Shown here: one piece after another, positions 15,240 through 18,638 of the stretch
How positions within the stretch are numbered: position 1 is the first letter of the stretch
Layout: every line of letters begins with the position of its first letter
Assembly (NCBI GenBank): GCA_902795095.1
Contig: CADBKB010000043.1
Span: 1-18,638 of the forward strand
Direction: 5' to 3'
Length of the DNA stretch: 18,638 bases
Origin: Oscillospiraceae bacterium
GTDB taxonomy: Bacteria > Bacillota_A > Clostridia > Oscillospirales > Oscillospiraceae
Notes under the pieces: generated by a model
Seen by the model: the letters and a program-made list of their open reading frames with translations, nothing else
Database searches by the model: none
What the model was told of the DNA's origin: nothing
Position numbers and translations under genes: made by a program

Positions 15240-15331
15240 AAAACAGCATGCTGCAAAATGCCATGGCCGTTCCGATCCCGGCGCGCACCGGTTCGGAATG
15301 ACGGATCGTGCATTTCGCAGCATGCTGTTTT
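15240..15331. repeat. 92-bp long inverted repeat (REP/MITE-like or bidirectional terminator)
   Basis: Outer arms AAAACAGCATGCTGC (15240-15254) and GCAGCATGCTGTTTT (15317-15331) are perfectly complementary; pairing runs on with one mismatch to 15261/15310 (21 of 22). An inner hairpin CCG-TTCCGA..CCGG / CCGG.TCGGAA..CGG fills the centre. A-run on the left and T-run on the right could make it a terminator in both directions. Size and internal structure also suit a non-autonomous repeat. Confidence 0.75.
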
Positions 15332-15422
15332 ATTGCGTTTGCGGAGGAAGGGCTTGGCGGACAGGACCGCTCCCCGTTTCCCGCGGGTCCGTAGGCCGCA
15401 GCCCCGGACGCCCGCACAGGAA

Positions 15423-15450
15423 AACCGGAGGGACGTTTGTCCCTCCGGTT
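15423..15450. terminator. Hairpin, likely minus-strand terminator
   Basis: AACCGGAGGGAC (15423-15434) pairs with GTCCCTCCGGTT (15439-15450), 4-base loop. On the minus strand the stem runs into TTTTCC, so it could end the symporter transcript, although it is 250 bases beyond that gene. Confidence 0.6.
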
Positions 15451-15562
15451 AGACTGTCAAAAAACTCGGAAGGCTTCAGAATCGGAGGGAAGGAAAGTGT
15501 GAAAGGCACCTCCGCAGAGGCGCGCCGGAGCGCAACCGGCGAAGCCGGCACTTAGCGCGTAG

Positions 15563-15633
15563 GGAAACCGTCAGGGTTTCCTTTCGCGTCCAATCAAACC
15601 GTTTCCCAAACTTTTTCCAAAAGTTTGGGAAAC
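15563..15633. repeat. Two further inverted repeats downstream of the symporter gene
   Basis: GGAAACC (15563-15569) with GGTTTCC (15575-15581), flanked by imperfectly complementary GCG-rich ends; and GTTTCCCAAACTTTT (15601-15615) with AAAAGTTTGGGAAAC (15619-15633), a perfect 15-bp stem with a 3-base loop. Together with the two hairpins further left they fill the gene-free 15197-15700 stretch, where I see no coding region or tRNA. Confidence 0.75.
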
Positions 15634-15700
15634 GCACGCAGCGTGGCAAAAATACTTTTTTCCGGTCTTATTTCAGCCGCTTGCCGCAGCCGGGATTCTG

Positions 15701-17095
15701 TCAGCCGATACCGCCCAGGATGGCGCCGGCGACCAGGGCCACCAGATCCAGGATGCAGTACAGGTACTTGCCCAGGGGGAAGAACCAGCCGCCGATGGCC
15801 TTCTTGCCGCCCAGGTTGACGGCGTCCTCCGCGGTCTTGCGCTTGAGGATCCAGAAGAACATGATGCCGGCGAGCAGAGCGCCCAGGGGGCAGATGTAGA
15901 TGGATACGACGTCCATCCACTGGCTGGTCCAGGGCTGGATCAGCACGGAGATGATGCAGCCGATGATGCCGATGGTGGCAACAGCGGGGATGCGCTTGAA
16001 GTTGAACTTCTCCTGCAGGAAGGCCACGGGAGCCTCGTACAGGTTGACGATGGAGCTCACGCCCGCGAACAGCACGCAGATGAAGAAGATCATGCCGACG
16101 ATGCGGCCGCCGGGCATGCCGTTGAGCACGTTGACCAGGTAGACGAACATGAGGCCGGGGCCGCCGGTGGAGGGCTCCACGCCGCCAACAGCCATGGCGG
16201 GCAGGATGACCAGGGCAGCCAGCATGGCGGCGATGGTATCAAACAGGGCGACGTTGCGGGCGGAGGAGGGCAGGTCCTCGCTCTTGGGCAGATAGGAGCC
16301 GTAGATCACGGAGCCGTTGCCTGCGACGGACAGGGAGAAGAAGGCCTGGCCGAAGGCGAAGATCCAAACCTGGGGATTGGCAAGGCCAGCGAGGTCCATG
16401 GTGAAGATGTACTTGTAGCCGGTGCCGGAGCCGGGCAGGAAAGCGATGTAGACGCCGAGGATCAGGAACAGGCCGAACAGCAGGGGCATCATGATCTTGT
16501 TGGCCTTTTCGATGCCGCCGGCGATGCCCATGGCCATGATGATCAGGGAGATCACGAGGCCGACGATCTGCCATACGCCGTTGCCGATGCCGAAGATGCC
16601 GTTCTGGAACATCATGCCGACGGCCTCACCCAGGGTGCCGGCCTCGGGGGCGGTGGCGCCGAAGGCGCCGCCGATGTTGTTCATATCGGTGCCCAGGGCA
16701 TACAGGCTGCCGGAAATGCCCATCCAGCAGTACTTGAAGATCCAGCCCATGACGACGGTGTAGCCGATGGCCAGCATCATGGAGCCGATGATGGGGATGG
16801 CGCCGATGGCTTCGCCGCCGCCGCGCTTGCCGAAGCGCTCCTCGGTGCACTTGCCGAAGGCGCCGACGGGGCCGGCAGCAGCCCAGCGTCCAAGAGCAAA
16901 CTCCTCAATGACGCCGGTGGAGCCGATCAACACGACAAAGATGAAATAGGGGATCAGGAAGGTCAGGCCGCCAAACTTGGAGACCATGATGGGGAAACGC
17001 CAGATGTTGCCCATGCCGACGGCAGAGCCGATGCAGGCCAGAATAAAGCCCCATCTGCTCTTAAAACCATCGCGCTGCTCAACGGGATTGCTCAT
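15701..17095 (-). CDS. Sodium-dependent NSS-family amino acid transporter (TnaT-like)
   Basis: 464-aa transporter of the neurotransmitter:sodium symporter family (LeuT, MhsT, TnaT), with about 11-12 membrane helices. The first helix carries the family hallmark for Na+ and substrate binding: GSAVGMGNIWRFPIMVSKFGG at about residues 23-43. Helix 6 has the unwound FAFGQAFFSLSVAGNGSVIYGSYL segment and helix 8 the VLFAGVSSIVNLYE stretch with its Na+-site serines. It follows the tryptophanase-type gene with 157 bases between, as in bacteria where TnaT imports tryptophan for tryptophanase, so tryptophan or a related aromatic acid is the likely substrate (inference from context). GGAGAGA lies 8 bases before the ATG. 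Confidence 0.93.
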   Translation of the reverse strand: MSNPVEQRDGFKSRWGFILACIGSAVGMGNIWRFPIMVSKFGGLTFLIPYFIFVVLIGSTGVIEEFALGRWAAAGPVGAFGKCTEERFGKRGGGEAIGAIPIIGSMMLAIGYTVVMGWIFKYCWMGISGSLYALGTDMNNIGGAFGATAPEAGTLGEAVGMMFQNGIFGIGNGVWQIVGLVISLIIMAMGIAGGIEKANKIMMPLLFGLFLILGVYIAFLPGSGTGYKYIFTMDLAGLANPQVWIFAFGQAFFSLSVAGNGSVIYGSYLPKSEDLPSSARNVALFDTIAAMLAALVILPAMAVGGVEPSTGGPGLMFVYLVNVLNGMPGGRIVGMIFFICVLFAGVSSIVNLYEAPVAFLQEKFNFKRIPAVATIGIIGCIISVLIQPWTSQWMDVVSIYICPLGALLAGIMFFWILKRKTAEDAVNLGGKKAIGGWFFPLGKYLYCILDLVALVAGAILGGIG

Positions 17096-17162
17096 GGATG
17101 ATTCTCTCCTCTCATTTCTTACTCCTTTTTTATATAAAGGAGGTTTTCAACAATAGCATAGC

Positions 17163-17201
17163 TCGGCACCCGCAAAAGAGTATTCTGTTTGCGGGTGCCG
17201 A
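17163..17201. other. Intercistronic hairpin between tryptophanase and symporter genes
   Basis: Stem TCGGCACCCGCAAA (17163-17176) with TTTGCGGGTGCCGA (17188-17201), loop of 11. No T-run follows on either strand, so it is not a classic terminator. It may protect the 3' end of the tryptophanase message or set the ratio of the two products. Closer to the symporter start lies a second repeat, CTCCTTT/AAAGGAG, around 17123-17142. Confidence 0.6.
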
Positions 17202-17252
17202 TCATTTCGGACTGCTTCTGCGCTCTCTCCACGCGGCGCAGATTACGCTAAA

Positions 17253-18638
17253 TTACTTCTTCAGGCACAGCTGATCTTCGCTGGGAGCATAGGGCTCCAG
17301 GAAGGCATGGAAGTGACGCATGGGCAGGTTGTGGCCCCAGGTGATGCGCATGTTGGGGATGGTGTCGCGATCTTCGTACAGCGCCTTGACAGCGGCGATG
17401 ACATAGTCCAGATGCTCGCGGGTCAGACGGCTGCGGTCGATGGCGAAGCGCACGACGTTGGCAACCTCGGCCTGCTGCTCGGGGGTCTTGAGGTCGTACT
17501 CCATGGAGTAGTCGCCCAGCTCGCTGACGCGGATGCCGTAGCGGCGGATCAGCTCCAGGGAGAAGCCTTCACCGGCGAAGGACTCGTGGCCGCGCTTGCC
17601 GTCGAAGAACTCGTCCATGTTGATGTACACGGCATGGCCGCCGGCGGGAAGCACGACGCCCTTGACGCCCGCGTCATAGAAGCCTTCGGCCAGGTAGTTG
17701 CACTGCTTCACGCGCTCGTCCATGTAGTCGAAGTTGCAGCTCTCATACAGACCCACAGCCAGAGCCATGATGTCGCGGCCGCTCATGCCGCCGTAGGAGT
17801 CGTTGCCGTAGCAGGAGATCTGCTTGACCTTCAGCAGAACGCCCACGTCGGTCTTGACGGTGCCGTCTTCGTTGAAGTCGGAGAAGTTCTTCCAGAACAG
17901 GCCCTTGTCGCGGAAGGCCAGCATGCCGCCCATGTTGGCGTGGCCGTCCTTCTTGGCGGACATGGTGAAGCCGTCGCAGTAGGAGAACATCTCGGTGGCG
18001 ATCTCGGCGATGGACTTGTCGGCGTAGCCTTCCTCATTCATCTTGATGAAGTAGGCGTTCTCGGCCCAGCGGGCAGCGTCCAGGATGTAGGGGATGTTGT
18101 AGCTGTGCGCGATCTGGCTGACGGCGCGGAGGTTGGCCATGGAGACGGCCTGGCCGCACACGGGGTTGTTGGTGATGCAGGTGAAGATCAGGGGCACATT
18201 CTCGGGACCCACGCCCTCGATGAGCTTCTTCAGCTTATCCAGGTCCATGTTGCCCTTGAACGGGTTCTTCTCATAGCGGCCGCCCTCGGGAACTTCGTAC
18301 AGCAGGGTCTTGTTGTACAGGTTGCGGGGGATGGAGCCCATCTGCTTGATGTTGCCCTCGGTGGTATCGAAGTGGCCGTTGGAGGGGATGGTGAACACCT
18401 TGCCGGGATAACGGGCGGCAAGGATCTTCTTGACGATCTCCATCAGGACGCTCTCAGCGGCGCGGCCCTGCTGGATGATGAAGGCGTTGGGGCGCTCCAT
18501 CTGCGCGGCGCCGCCGTTGAACAGGCCGCCCTCGTACTCGCAGAGGTAAACCTCGTCCATCATCTTCTCAACGTCGCGGCAGTCGGTGCGCACGAGGTCG
18601 ATGATCTTCTTCCAGTTCTTCTCGCCGCCGCGCTCGAA
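17253..18638 (-). CDS. tnaA: Tryptophanase-type beta-eliminating lyase (5' end outside window)
   Basis: C-terminal 461 residues of a PLP enzyme of the tryptophanase/tyrosine phenol-lyase family; the frame stays open to the window edge, so the start lies beyond 18638. Seen: phosphate-binding QQGRAAE, VSMANLRAVSQIAHSYNIPY, the PLP-contact DAARWAENAYFIK, and the Schiff-base lysine in MSAKKDGHANMGG (second Lys, codon 17949-17951). Tyrosine phenol-lyase has an Arg in the VRSMERG motif that binds the phenol; the matching stretch here is IRVSELGD with Leu, as expected for tryptophanase. It would split tryptophan to indole, pyruvate and ammonia. QQGRAAE replaces the THQGRGAE of the best-studied enzymes, so this is a divergent subgroup. 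Paired with the NSS symporter. Confidence 0.85.
   Translation of the reverse strand, partial: FERGGEKNWKKIIDLVRTDCRDVEKMMDEVYLCEYEGGLFNGGAAQMERPNAFIIQQGRAAESVLMEIVKKILAARYPGKVFTIPSNGHFDTTEGNIKQMGSIPRNLYNKTLLYEVPEGGRYEKNPFKGNMDLDKLKKLIEGVGPENVPLIFTCITNNPVCGQAVSMANLRAVSQIAHSYNIPYILDAARWAENAYFIKMNEEGYADKSIAEIATEMFSYCDGFTMSAKKDGHANMGGMLAFRDKGLFWKNFSDFNEDGTVKTDVGVLLKVKQISCYGNDSYGGMSGRDIMALAVGLYESCNFDYMDERVKQCNYLAEGFYDAGVKGVVLPAGGHAVYINMDEFFDGKRGHESFAGEGFSLELIRRYGIRVSELGDYSMEYDLKTPEQQAEVANVVRFAIDRSRLTREHLDYVIAAVKALYEDRDTIPNMRITWGHNLPMRHFHAFLEPYAPSEDQLCLKK

Noticed and set aside
15197..15700. SRP RNA or tRNA gene downstream of tadA
   Set aside because: No SRP Alu or S-domain loop motif and no cloverleaf or GTTCRANNC box could be found; the stretch is made of hairpins.
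17253..18638. Tyrosine phenol-lyase as the identity of the lyase
   Set aside because: The phenol-binding Arg of that enzyme is replaced by Leu in IRVSELGD, and a tryptophan-type symporter lies next to it; not fully excluded without a phylogeny.

Overview
The window looks like a chromosomal segment of a fairly GC-rich, low-copy Bacillota genome, most likely a gut Clostridia (Oscillospirales/Christensenellales-like). I infer this from gene content and style: rpsF-ssb-rpsR, LexA with a short linker, a FeoA/FeoB/Cys-rich FeoB-associated trio, a T-box in front of alaS, Shine-Dalgarno AGGAGG sites and TTGACA/TATAAT-type promoters. No database search was possible, so the taxonomy is an inference.

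Layout. (A) 1-3250: a compact + strand run of a MATE exporter, a DUF624/YesL-like membrane protein and a GNAT acetyltransferase, meeting tail-to-tail with a minus-strand sugar-type ABC permease that has lost its N-terminal part. (B) 3294-4604: the rpsF-ssb-rpsR operon with a very good promoter, a structured leader and a strong bidirectional terminator. (C) 4608-5950: divergent lexA (-) and yfbR-like HD nucleotidase (+), separated by two operator-like palindromes. (D) 6019-7500: a secreted lipoprotein with a von Willebrand A domain. (E) 7542-9990: the iron(II) uptake operon feoA-feoB-(51-aa Cys-rich membrane protein) on the minus strand, with a promoter and an 18-bp operator-like palindrome. 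(F) 10060-13430: alaS under a T-box riboswitch whose specifier codon can be read as GCC (Ala), followed by a HIT-family hydrolase and a terminator. (G) 13424-14224: a minus-strand three-gene cassette of tiny proteins (zinc ribbon, helical protein, sigma-70 region 4-like HTH), then a divergent XRE regulator and tadA. (H) 15197-15700: a gene-free stretch packed with inverted repeats. (I) 15701-18638: a Na+-coupled NSS symporter and a tryptophanase-type lyase (cut by the window end), which together look like a tryptophan uptake and indole-forming unit.

Most of the window is core housekeeping. The parts that deserve a second look are the abrupt junction near 3250-3290, where a truncated permease abuts the rpsF promoter and base composition changes, the three-protein mini-cassette at 13.4-14.2 kb, and the repeat-rich block at 15.2-15.65 kb.
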